A stretch of 64,000 bases of DNA. It comes from Paraburkholderia sp. (GTDB taxonomy: Bacteria; Pseudomonadota; Gammaproteobacteria; Burkholderiales; Burkholderiaceae). The DNA lies in NCBI GenBank assembly GCA_004322045.1, contig SCRN01000017.1, positions 53,314 through 117,313 of the forward strand. Direction: 5' to 3'. Position numbers and translations under genes: made by a program. The first letter of the stretch is position 1. Every line of letters begins with the position of its first letter. Of the stretch, positions 52,098 to 60,008 are shown in pieces. The notes beneath the pieces are model-generated. The model saw only the letters and a list, made by a program, of their open reading frames with translations, made no database searches and was not told the DNA's origin.

Positions 52098-52109
52098 TGC
52101 TCTAGGACA
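52098..52109. promoter_or_regulatory. candidate EnuR operator in the ehuB/enuR divergent region
   Basis: TGCTCTAGGACA matches the perfect palindrome TGTCCTAGGACA at 53580-53591 in 10 of 12 positions. It lies 56 bp before the enuR ATG, where a repressor could control both directions. A separate inverted repeat (ACTGG/CCAGT, 12-bp spacer) is at 52039-52060. Confidence 0.45.
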
Positions 52110-52164
52110 ATTATTTTTCAGGCGCAGATAGAGCGACCATTGCTGGATAGCGACGGAGACGAGC

Positions 52165-53574
52165 ATGACACAACGAACGAGCAGGGCGTGGCGCGAGGCG
52201 GTCGATTCTGTGCACGGCGTCGAATCGAAATACAAGCGCTTGGTCAAGGCGATCGCCGGCGAAATCGAAAGCGCAGTGCTCGTTTCGGGTGCGCGCTTGC
52301 CGCCGCAGCGCGAGGTGGCGGCGGAGCTCGGCATCAGCGTGCAAACGGTCACGAACGCCTACAAGGAACTGGAGCGGCAGGGCCTGATTCGCTGCGAGGT
52401 CGGGCGCGGCAGCTTCGTCGCGGGGCGGCTCACCGATCGCGTGTCCAATTACATTCTCGATACCACCGAACGCGAAGTCGTCGACTTCTCGATCGCTCGC
52501 ATGGTGCATACGCCGGAGCACGACGAGGCCTGGCGCCAAGTGTGCGCGACGCTCGCCGGTGTCGAAGACCAGCCGTGGATTCGCGCGTTCCGTCCGATCG
52601 CCGGGTTCGAACGGCATCGCCATGCGGGTGTCGCTTGGCTCGAGTCGCTCAATATGCCTGCCCATGCCGATTCGCTGCTCGTGACCAATGGCGCGGCGCA
52701 CGGCATCTTTCTTGCGCTGGCATCGCTCGTCGGTCCCGGCGACACCGTATTGTGCGAAAGCTTGACCGATCATGGCGTGATCGGCTCGGCGAACGTGCTC
52801 GGCTTCACGCTCAAAGGCCTCGAGATCGACGAGCACGGGTTGCGGCCCGAACATTTCGAGGAGATGTGCGACAGCGAGCGCATCTCGGCGCTCGTTTGCA
52901 CTCCCACGTTGAATAATCCGACTGTCTCGGTGATGACCGACTCGCGGCGCCGCGCGATCGCTCGCATCGCCGAGCGCTATGGCGTCTACGTCATCGAAGA
53001 CGACGTGTACGGCGCGCTCCCGGAAAAAACCTATACGCCGATCGCTAGCTTCATTCCGGAGTTGGCGTTTTACTGCACGAGCATGACGAAGTCCGTTCTG
53101 ACCGGGCTGCGCACGGGTTACCTCGCGATGCCCCGGCGTCTCGCGCTGCGCTGCGAGAGCGTCCTGCGAGTCAGTTCGTGGATGGCGACGACCGTCATCG
53201 CCGAAGTAGCTACGCGCTGGATCACGGACGGCACAGCGCGGCGCTTGGTCGAGTTGCAGCGCGCGCGGCTCGCGGCGCGGCATGCGGTGCTCACGGCCGT
53301 CCTCGGCAAGTACGTTCTCGGTAGCCATCCGAACGCGGTGTCCGCTTGGCTGCGCGTCCCCGACCATTGGCAGGCGGACCGCGTGGTGCGCGAATTGCGC
53401 AATCGGCAGATCGCGGTGACTTCGCCCGACCCCTTTCTCGTGAGCGGGGCAGAGCGGCCCAACGCGGTTCGCCTGTGCCTCGGCGCGGACGTGAGCGAGC
53501 CTGCGTTCGAAGCCGCGCTCCGCGTCATTGCCGAAGTCTTCGAGCAATTTCCGCATGTCCACGATTTCCTGTGA
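52165..53574 (+). CDS. enuR: ectoine utilisation regulator EnuR (MocR-type GntR/aminotransferase fusion)
   Basis: 469 residues. A GntR winged helix (YKRLVKAIAGEIESAVLVSGARLPPQREVAAELGISVQTVTNAYKEL, residues 23-69) is fused to a class I aminotransferase-like domain. The PLP lysine is probably Lys309 in TSMTKS, within YCTSMTKSVLTGLRTGY. In characterised bacteria EnuR represses ectoine import and catabolism until intermediates made from ectoine bind its PLP. Its place between ehuBCDA and eut/doe fits that role. MTQRTSRAW is the start, preceded by GGAGACGAGC. Confidence 0.9.
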   Translation: MTQRTSRAWREAVDSVHGVESKYKRLVKAIAGEIESAVLVSGARLPPQREVAAELGISVQTVTNAYKELERQGLIRCEVGRGSFVAGRLTDRVSNYILDTTEREVVDFSIARMVHTPEHDEAWRQVCATLAGVEDQPWIRAFRPIAGFERHRHAGVAWLESLNMPAHADSLLVTNGAAHGIFLALASLVGPGDTVLCESLTDHGVIGSANVLGFTLKGLEIDEHGLRPEHFEEMCDSERISALVCTPTLNNPTVSVMTDSRRRAIARIAERYGVYVIEDDVYGALPEKTYTPIASFIPELAFYCTSMTKSVLTGLRTGYLAMPRRLALRCESVLRVSSWMATTVIAEVATRWITDGTARRLVELQRARLAARHAVLTAVLGKYVLGSHPNAVSAWLRVPDHWQADRVVRELRNRQIAVTSPDPFLVSGAERPNAVRLCLGADVSEPAFEAALRVIAEVFEQFPHVHDFL

Positions 53575-53579
53575 TTTGA

Positions 53580-53591
53580 TGTCCTAGGACA
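53580..53591. promoter_or_regulatory. perfect 12-bp palindrome upstream of eutB, candidate EnuR operator
   Basis: TGTCCTAGGACA is fully self-complementary and begins five bases after the enuR stop, 65 bp before the eutB start. It shares the CTAGGACA core with a site in the ehuB/enuR divergent region and with no other stretch that I noticed in the locus. Confidence 0.5.
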
Positions 53592-53655
53592 TTCGGGAAG
53601 CATTTTCCGCAACATTAGACTTGGCCGCATCGATCATGCTTTGCGGTAGCGGCCC

Positions 53656-54630
53656 ATGTCCTCTTTGTCTCTCGCGGATGTCTTTCGTGCGCGCCAGCGC
53701 CTCGCGGGGCGGGTAGCGCACACGCCGCTCGTCGAATCGCCGTCGCTGTCGTCGCTTGCCGGCGTACCTGTCTACCTCAAGCTCGAGACGGCCCAACCGA
53801 CCGGCAGTTTCAAGGTGCGCGGCGCGACCAACGCCTTGGCCGAGATCGCGCAAGGCGGCGTTCGCCGCATGGTCACCGCGTCGACGGGCAATCATGGGCG
53901 CGCGCTCGCCTACGCCGCGCGCGCGCTCGGCATCGAGGCCGCGGTCTGCATGTCGTCGCTCGTGCCGAAGAACAAGGTCGACGCTGTTGCGGCGCTCGGT
54001 GCGCGCATCGTGATCGCGGGCCGCAGCCAGGACGACGCACAGGTCCGAGCGCTACGCATGGCGCAAGAAGAGGGCTATGCGTTCGTTGCGCCGTTCGATG
54101 ACCTACGCGTGATTGCCGGGCAGGCGACGATCGGGCTCGAAATTTTGGAGGCGTTGCCCGATGCCGCGACGCTCGTCGTCCCGCTCTCGGGCGGGGGGCT
54201 GTTTAGCGGAGCCGCGTTCGCGGCGAAAGAGATCCGCCCGGATTTGCGCGCGATCGGCGTGTCGATGGCGCGCGGCGCCGCGATGCATGCGAGTCTCGCG
54301 GCCGGTATGCCGGTAGCGGTGGAAGAAGTTGAAACGCTAGCCGATTCGCTTGGCGGGGGCATCGGGCTCGAGAACCGCTACACGTTCGCCATGACGCACG
54401 ATCTCGCCGACGAAATCTTGCTCGTCGACGAGCCCTCGATTGCGCGCGGCATCGTTCACGCGTATCGGCGCGAGCGACTCATCGCGGAGGGCGCCGCGGC
54501 CGTCGGCATCGCCGCGCTGCTCGAACATCGAATCGCTGCGCGCCATGGACCGGTCGTCATCGTGGTGAGCGGCGCCAATATCGATATGGATGCGCATCGG
54601 CGCATCGTCACGGAGAACGCAGATGTCTGA
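53656..54630 (+). CDS. eutB: hydroxyectoine utilisation dehydratase EutB
   Basis: 324-residue PLP enzyme of the threonine dehydratase fold; proposed to act in conversion of hydroxyectoine to ectoine. The PLP lysine is Lys53 in GSFKVRGATNA. The glycine-rich phosphate cup VPLSGGGLFSGAAFA lies near residue 176, and a Ser/Gly-rich stretch near 295 (VSGANIDMD) ends the domain. It overlaps eutC by eight bases. Neighbouring eut/doe genes decide between this and an ordinary threonine dehydratase. Confidence 0.87.
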   Translation: MSSLSLADVFRARQRLAGRVAHTPLVESPSLSSLAGVPVYLKLETAQPTGSFKVRGATNALAEIAQGGVRRMVTASTGNHGRALAYAARALGIEAAVCMSSLVPKNKVDAVAALGARIVIAGRSQDDAQVRALRMAQEEGYAFVAPFDDLRVIAGQATIGLEILEALPDAATLVVPLSGGGLFSGAAFAAKEIRPDLRAIGVSMARGAAMHASLAAGMPVAVEEVETLADSLGGGIGLENRYTFAMTHDLADEILLVDEPSIARGIVHAYRRERLIAEGAAAVGIAALLEHRIAARHGPVVIVVSGANIDMDAHRRIVTENADV

Positions 54631-55624
54631 CATCACGATCGTCGGCGAGGCGCAATTGCGCGCGCTCGTTGCGCTCGACCTGACCGCCGTCGATCAGATC
54701 GAACGCGCTTTCGTCTCGCTTGCGACCGAGCCCGTGGTCATGCCGCCAGTCCTCAATCTCGCGCTGCCCGAGCGGCACGGTGAAGTCGACGTCAAAACGG
54801 CATACCTGCCGCGTTTGGACAGTTTTGCCATCAAGGTGAGCCCAGGCTTCTTCAACAATCCCGCGCTCGGCTTGCCGAGCTTGAACGGCCTCATGCTTGT
54901 GCTGTCAGCGAGCACGGGGCTGACCGAGGCCGTGTTGCTCGACAACGGCTACTTGACGGCGGTGCGCACCGCGGCGGCGGGCGCCGTCGCGGCGCGCTGG
55001 CTCTCGCGCCCCGATGCGCGGCGCGCAGCCGTCATTGGAGCGGGCGAGCAGGCGCGGCTGCAACTGCAGGCGTTGATGCTCGTGCGCAAGATCGAGCACG
55101 TCACGGTTTGGGCGCGCAATGCGGCGCATGCGGCCGCGTATGCAGCGCACGTTCGCTCCCATTTCGATGTCGATTGCGTCGTCGCGCAAAGCGTGCACGA
55201 CGCGCTCGCTCGAGCCGACGTTGCCATTACGACGACGCCGAGCCGCTCCCCGCTCGTCGAAGCGCAAGACCTTCATCGCGGTCTGCATGTGACCGCGATG
55301 GGCTCGGATGCAGATTACAAGACCGAACTCGCGCCGTCGGTGTTCGCACATGTGCGCTACGTGTGCGACCGTCTCGCGCAAGTGCGCGCGATCGGTGAGC
55401 TCGCGCACGCGGTGCGCGCCGGGGCCGTTGCCGCCGACGCGACATTCCCCGAACTCGGCGAAATCGCGGCGGGCCGCGCAAGCGGGCGCACGAGCGCCGA
55501 CGACATCACCGTATGCGATCTCACGGGCACGGGCGCCCAAGATACCGCCATCGCGGCGCTCGCGCTGGAGCGAGTGCGCGCCGCGCGCGCGGGAACGATT
55601 TTCCACAACGACACGACACTCTGA
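54623..55624 (+). CDS. eutC: ectoine utilisation protein EutC (ornithine cyclodeaminase family)
   Basis: 333 residues from MSDITIVGEAQLRALVAL, starting inside the end of eutB. NAD-binding motif AVIGAGEQARLQLQAL is near residue 138, and the N-terminal substrate part contains LPRLDSFAIKVSPGF near 63. EutC works with EutB (and EutA where present) in hydroxyectoine use. The 8-bp overlap with eutB and the 9-bp gap to doeA put it in the operon. Confidence 0.88.
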   Translation: MSDITIVGEAQLRALVALDLTAVDQIERAFVSLATEPVVMPPVLNLALPERHGEVDVKTAYLPRLDSFAIKVSPGFFNNPALGLPSLNGLMLVLSASTGLTEAVLLDNGYLTAVRTAAAGAVAARWLSRPDARRAAVIGAGEQARLQLQALMLVRKIEHVTVWARNAAHAAAYAAHVRSHFDVDCVVAQSVHDALARADVAITTTPSRSPLVEAQDLHRGLHVTAMGSDADYKTELAPSVFAHVRYVCDRLAQVRAIGELAHAVRAGAVAADATFPELGEIAAGRASGRTSADDITVCDLTGTGAQDTAIAALALERVRAARAGTIFHNDTTL

Positions 55625-55633
55625 GAGGAAGCG

Positions 55634-56854
55634 ATGTCCACTGACATGGAGCAGCAGGTGGATTCCACCCGCATCGAACCGCGCCTTGCGTTCGAGCGCG
55701 ACGAGTACGCGACGCGGATCGCCAAAACGCGCCGTGCGATGCAGCGATCCGGCATCGATCTGTTGATCGTCACCGATCCGACCAACATGGCGTGGCTGAC
55801 CGGCTACGACGGCTGGTCGTTCTATGTTCACCAGTGCGTGCTGCTGCCGATGGATGGCGATCCGCTCTGGTTCGGCCGCGGCCAGGACGCGAACGGCGCG
55901 AAGCGCACGGTGTTCATGCCGCACGAGCGGATCGTCGGCTATCCCGATCACTACGTGCAGTCGCCGGTCCGCCATCCGATGGATTACTTGTCGAAAGAAG
56001 TGATCGCGGCCTTCGGGTGGGACGCGTTGCGGATCGGCGTCGAACTCGACAACTACTATTTCAGCGCCGCGGCCTACCGCTCGCTGCAGCAGCATCTGCC
56101 GCGCGCGCAGTGGGTCGATGCGACGAGTCTCGTCAACTGGCAACGCGCCGTGAAGTCGCCGCGCGAGATCGAATACATGCGCATCGCAGCGCGGATCGTC
56201 GAGAAGATGCATGGGCGCATCGTCGATGTCGTGGAACCGGGAATGAGAAAGAGCGATCTCGTGGCCGAGATCTATTCGGCAGGGATCACGGGCGTGGACG
56301 GATATGGCGGCGACTATCCCGCGATCGTGCCGCTGCTGCCAACGGGTTCCGACGCGGCCGCCCCGCACTTGACCTGGGACGACTCCCCGTTCATGGCGAA
56401 CGCCGGCACGTTCTTCGAGATCGCCGGATGCTTCAAACGCTACCACTGCCCGCAATCGCGCACGGTGTATCTGGGTAAGCCGCCGCGGCATTTTCTCGAA
56501 GCGGAGAAGGCGATCGTCGAAGGGATCGAAGCGGGCCTTGCCGCCGCGAAGCCGGGCAATCGGTGCGAGGACATCGCGAACGCGTTCTTCGCGGTGCTGC
56601 GCAAATCGGGCATCGAAAAGGATAGCCGCTGCGGCTACCCCATCGGCGCGAGCTACCCGCCGGACTGGGGCGAGCGCACCATGAGCTTGCGTCCCGGGGA
56701 CCAGACGGTCCTCGAACCGGGCATGACATTTCACTTCATGCCGGGGCTGTGGCTCGACGATTGGGGCCTGGAGATCACCGAGAGCATTCTCATCACGCAA
56801 ACGGGTGTCGAGACCTTCTGCAACACGCCTCGCAGACTGTTCGTCAAGGAGTGA
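55634..56854 (+). CDS. doeA: ectoine hydrolase DoeA (EutD)
   Basis: Opens the ectoine ring to N-acetyl-diaminobutyrate. 406 residues, M24 aminopeptidase/creatinase fold. The creatinase-like N-terminal domain shows LIVTDPTNMAWLTGYDGWSFYVHQ near residue 45, and the C-terminal pita-bread domain shows IGASYPPDWGERTMSL near 336 and LEPGMTFHFMPGLWLDDWG near 358. It is co-transcribed with eutC and doeB (4-bp gap). The high match to this specific family within the ectoine locus makes an ordinary peptidase unlikely. Confidence 0.92.
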   Translation: MSTDMEQQVDSTRIEPRLAFERDEYATRIAKTRRAMQRSGIDLLIVTDPTNMAWLTGYDGWSFYVHQCVLLPMDGDPLWFGRGQDANGAKRTVFMPHERIVGYPDHYVQSPVRHPMDYLSKEVIAAFGWDALRIGVELDNYYFSAAAYRSLQQHLPRAQWVDATSLVNWQRAVKSPREIEYMRIAARIVEKMHGRIVDVVEPGMRKSDLVAEIYSAGITGVDGYGGDYPAIVPLLPTGSDAAAPHLTWDDSPFMANAGTFFEIAGCFKRYHCPQSRTVYLGKPPRHFLEAEKAIVEGIEAGLAAAKPGNRCEDIANAFFAVLRKSGIEKDSRCGYPIGASYPPDWGERTMSLRPGDQTVLEPGMTFHFMPGLWLDDWGLEITESILITQTGVETFCNTPRRLFVKE

Positions 56855-56858
56855 CTCG

Positions 56859-57884
56859 ATGCGCGCTTCACCCATTACGCCGACGGTCGATTTCGACGCG
56901 GACGGCGAGCAGCACGGGTTTCTGAAATTGCCGTACTCGCGCGACGATTCCGCGTGGGGCGCGATCATGATTCCGATCACGGTCGTCAAGCACGGGGAGG
57001 GGCCCACCGTGCTCCTGACCGGCGGCAACCACGGCGACGAATACGAGGGCCCCGTCGCGCTGGCCAAGCTCGCCTGTAGCCTGAAGTCGAGCGCGCTGCG
57101 GGGGCGCGTGATCATCGTGCCGTTTATGAACTATCCGGCGTTTCGGGCCGGCACGCGCACCTCGCCGGTCGATGCGGGCAATTTGAACCGCAGCTTCCCC
57201 GGCAAGCCCGACGGCACGGTTACGGAGAAGATCGCGGATTACTTCCAGCGTCATCTGCTGCCTCTTGCCGACTACGTGCTCGATATTCATGCGGGCGGAC
57301 GCACGCTCGATTTCGTGCCGTTCGCCGCGATTCACTTGCTGCCCGATCCGCAGCAACAGGCGCGCTGCGAAGGCGCGATGCTCGCGTTCGGCGCGCCTTA
57401 TTCGATGCGGATGCTCGAGCTCGACAGCGTGGGGCTGTTCGATAGCGCTGTAGAGGCCGCGGGCAAAGTCTTCGTGACGACCGAGCTTGGCGGCGGCGGC
57501 ACCAGCACAGCGCAAAGCGTTGCCGTGGCTGAGCGCGGAGTGCAAGGGTTCTTGCGCTTTGCCGGTGTGCTGGCTGGCGAAGCGGGCGCGCAAGGTGCGC
57601 CGCGCACGACGACGCTGCTCGACATGCCCGACGCATCGTGCTTCACGACGAGCGAGCACGAGGGCCTGCTCGAAATATGCCGCGACCTCGGCGAGACCGT
57701 GGCGCAGGGCGATCTGCTGGCAAGGGTCTACGACACGGTGCGCTTGGGCAGTGCCGGCGTCGAATATCGCGCGAAGCGCGACGGCATCGTCGCCGCGCGG
57801 CATTTCCCGGGGCTCGTGAAAGCGGGCGATACGATTGCCGTCGTCGCCGACGTCGTCGAGCGCGGGATCGCCGCCGCAGGGTGA
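56859..57884 (+). CDS. doeB: N-alpha-acetyl-L-2,4-diaminobutyrate deacetylase DoeB (EutE)
   Basis: Removes acetate from the DoeA product to give 2,4-diaminobutyrate. 341 residues, succinylglutamate desuccinylase/aspartoacylase family. The zinc motif is TGGNHGDEYEGP near residue 48 and a later histidine is in LDIHAGGRTLDF near 141. AAGGAG before ATG 56859 fixes the start just after doeA. It is followed by doeX 12 bp later. Confidence 0.92.
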   Translation: MRASPITPTVDFDADGEQHGFLKLPYSRDDSAWGAIMIPITVVKHGEGPTVLLTGGNHGDEYEGPVALAKLACSLKSSALRGRVIIVPFMNYPAFRAGTRTSPVDAGNLNRSFPGKPDGTVTEKIADYFQRHLLPLADYVLDIHAGGRTLDFVPFAAIHLLPDPQQQARCEGAMLAFGAPYSMRMLELDSVGLFDSAVEAAGKVFVTTELGGGGTSTAQSVAVAERGVQGFLRFAGVLAGEAGAQGAPRTTTLLDMPDASCFTTSEHEGLLEICRDLGETVAQGDLLARVYDTVRLGSAGVEYRAKRDGIVAARHFPGLVKAGDTIAVVADVVERGIAAAG

Positions 57885-57896
57885 ATCGGGGCCGCC

Positions 57897-58388
57897 GTGA
57901 TCAAGCTCGACCGCTACGACGTCGCCATCTTGCGCATCCTCGCGCGCGATGGCCGGATCACGAAATCGAAGCTCGCGGAAGAGGTGAACTTGTCGATTTC
58001 GCCGGCGTGGGAGCGCGTGCGCAAGCTCGAGGAGAGCGGCGTGATTCGCGGCTATCGCGCGGACATCGATTGGGTGGGTGCATTCAGCGGCAGCCGGATC
58101 ATCGTCGAGGTCACGCTCTCGCGTCACACCGCATACGACCAGAGCCGATTCGAGGCAAGGATAGCGGCCGCGAGCGAGGTGATCCAGTGCCACGCGACGG
58201 GCGGCGGCATCGACTACGTGCTGCACGTGGTCGCACGCGATATCGATCGCTATCAACGTTTCATCGATGCGCTGCTTGCCGAAGACCTAGGAATCGAACG
58301 GTATTTCACCTATGTGGTGACGAAAGTCGTCAAGGACGCGCCGAGCCCATTGCTCGACGCGGCGGAGCATTTCCCGAGCGGCGCATGA
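57897..58388 (+). CDS. doeX: Lrp/AsnC family regulator DoeX
   Basis: 163 residues from GTG (MIKLDRYDVAILRILARDGRITKSKLAEEVNLSISPAWERVRKLEESG holds the helix-turn-helix). A RAM/AsnC ligand domain follows. In this position it is the DoeX/AsnC member of ectoine loci, thought to sense catabolic intermediates together with EnuR. The doeB stop is 12 bp before the GTG. A 123-bp gap with inverted repeats separates it from doeC. Confidence 0.88.
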   Translation: MIKLDRYDVAILRILARDGRITKSKLAEEVNLSISPAWERVRKLEESGVIRGYRADIDWVGAFSGSRIIVEVTLSRHTAYDQSRFEARIAAASEVIQCHATGGGIDYVLHVVARDIDRYQRFIDALLAEDLGIERYFTYVVTKVVKDAPSPLLDAAEHFPSGA

Positions 58389-58432
58389 AACTCGCGTGAC
58401 GACGGCCCCGGACAGAAAAAACACGTGGGCGG

Positions 58433-58483
58433 CGCTCGCCAAACAGAAACTTTGCGAGCGGCGGCCGAGACAGAATGAATGTC
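58433..58483. promoter_or_regulatory. inverted repeats between doeX and doeC
   Basis: Two arms pairs occur in the 123-bp gap: CGCTCGC/GCGAGCG (58433-58439 and 58454-58460) and GACA/TGTC seven bases apart (58469-58472 and 58480-58483). They could be a regulator site or a processing hairpin ahead of doeCD. Confidence 0.35.
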
Positions 58484-58511
58484 ATCTCAACGCTGAGTAG
58501 GAGTGTGTGAC

Positions 58512-59990
58512 ATGAAGTTCGGGCACCCCGTTCTATTCAAATCGGTGTGTTACGTCGATGGCCATTGGACGCATAGCGACACGGCGTCGACCATCGCGGT
58601 GCAAAATCCTGCGGACCAATCGGTGATCGGCCACGTGCCGATGCTCGAGCGCGCTCAAATCGTCGCCGCGGTCGATGCGGCGGATCGCGCGTTCGCGAGT
58701 TGGCGCTGGGTGGCGCAGACGCAGCGCAGCGCGGCGCTGCTGCGCTGGCACGCGCTGATTGTCCGGCACGCCGAGGACCTCGCGGTGCTGCTGTCGCTCG
58801 AGCAGGGCAAGCCGCTCGAGGAGGCGCGCGGCGAGGTGCGCTACGCAGCGAGCTTCGTCGACTGGTTCGCGAACGAAGCGAAGCGGCTCGCCGGTCGCAC
58901 GATTCCCACGCACATCGACGGCGCGCATCTGGCCACGTTGATGGAGCCGGTCGGCGTTGCAGCGCTGATCACCCCGTGGAATTTTCCGATTGCGATGATC
59001 ACGCGCAAGGCGGCGGCCGCGCTCGCCGTGGGCTGCACCGTCATCGTCAAGCCTGCGCACGAAACACCGTTCACGGCGCTCGCGCTCGCCCAGCTTGCCG
59101 AGGAAGCGCTCTTTCCGGCGGGCGTGTTCAACGTCGTGCTCGGCGAGCCGCAGATGGCGATGGAGACGCTCGTATCCGATACGCGCGTGCGTGCGGTCAG
59201 CTTCACCGGGTCCACGCGCGTGGGCAAGCTCGTTGCGCAAACCGCGGCTCAGGCCGGCATCAAGAAATTGGCGCTGGAACTGGGCGGCAACGCGCCGTTC
59301 ATCGTGACGCAGGACGCCGATCTGGACGCATCGGTCCGGATCGCAGTCGCGGCGAAATTCCAAACATCGGGGCAGGACTGCTGCGCGGCCAACCGGATTC
59401 TCGTCGCTCGGCCGCTCTACGACGCATTTATCGACCGATACGCGCAAGCCGTGCGGGCGCTGAAGGTGGGTGCGGCCTTCGAGCCGGGTGTGCAGGTCGG
59501 GCCGCTCATGCATCAGAGCGCGTTCGAGAGCACGCTCGCGCGTATCGAAGAAGCGCGCGACAAAGGCGCACGGATCTTGACCGGAGGGCGGCCGCACGAG
59601 CGCGGCGGCTGGTTCGTCGAGCCGACCGTCGTCGCGGACGCACGGCCCGGCATGCGCATTTACGACGAAGAGAACTTCGCGCCGATCTCGGCCGTGTCGC
59701 CGTTCGATACGCTCGACGAAGCGATCGTGCGTGCGAACGACACCGAGTACGGGCTGGCCGCGTACGTCTGCGCGACGAAGATCGACGCGATTTTCCAACT
59801 GATCCGCCGGCTCGATTTCGCCATGGTTTCCGTCAATGGCGTGAAGTTCACGGGTGCGCCGATCCCGTTCGGCGGAATGAAGGCCTCGGGCCTTGGCCGC
59901 GAAGGCGGCTTCGAAGGTTTCGAGCCTTTCGTCGAAACCAAATATTTCTGTCTCGGCAATTTGAGCCTGCCTGTCGCGGCCATTGCCTAA
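58512..59990 (+). CDS. doeC: aspartate semialdehyde dehydrogenase DoeC (aldehyde dehydrogenase family)
   Basis: 492 residues, NAD(P)-dependent aldehyde dehydrogenase. Cofactor motif ITPWNFPIAMITRKAAAALAVGC is near residue 153, Glu256 in ALELGGNAPF is the general base, and Cys290 in GQDCC is the nucleophile. In ectoine loci it oxidises aspartate semialdehyde to aspartate. AGGAG eight bases before ATG 58512 beats the GTG at 58503. The sequence alone would also fit succinate-semialdehyde dehydrogenase; context decides. Confidence 0.88.
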   Translation: MKFGHPVLFKSVCYVDGHWTHSDTASTIAVQNPADQSVIGHVPMLERAQIVAAVDAADRAFASWRWVAQTQRSAALLRWHALIVRHAEDLAVLLSLEQGKPLEEARGEVRYAASFVDWFANEAKRLAGRTIPTHIDGAHLATLMEPVGVAALITPWNFPIAMITRKAAAALAVGCTVIVKPAHETPFTALALAQLAEEALFPAGVFNVVLGEPQMAMETLVSDTRVRAVSFTGSTRVGKLVAQTAAQAGIKKLALELGGNAPFIVTQDADLDASVRIAVAAKFQTSGQDCCAANRILVARPLYDAFIDRYAQAVRALKVGAAFEPGVQVGPLMHQSAFESTLARIEEARDKGARILTGGRPHERGGWFVEPTVVADARPGMRIYDEENFAPISAVSPFDTLDEAIVRANDTEYGLAAYVCATKIDAIFQLIRRLDFAMVSVNGVKFTGAPIPFGGMKASGLGREGGFEGFEPFVETKYFCLGNLSLPVAAIA

Positions 59991-60008
59991 CGCATTTCAG
60001 GAGTCATC

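Noticed and set aside
53656..54630. Threonine dehydratase or serine racemase instead of EutB
   Set aside because: Sequence fits the broad PLP fold, but the 8-bp overlap with eutC and the surrounding ectoine genes make EutB far more likely.
54905..57115. 736-codon open frame antisense to eutC, doeA and the start of doeB
   Set aside because: It spans three well-supported genes on the other strand and has no recognisable domain.
56868..58256. 462-codon open frame antisense to doeB and doeX
   Set aside because: A shadow of genes with strong motifs and ribosome sites on the + strand.
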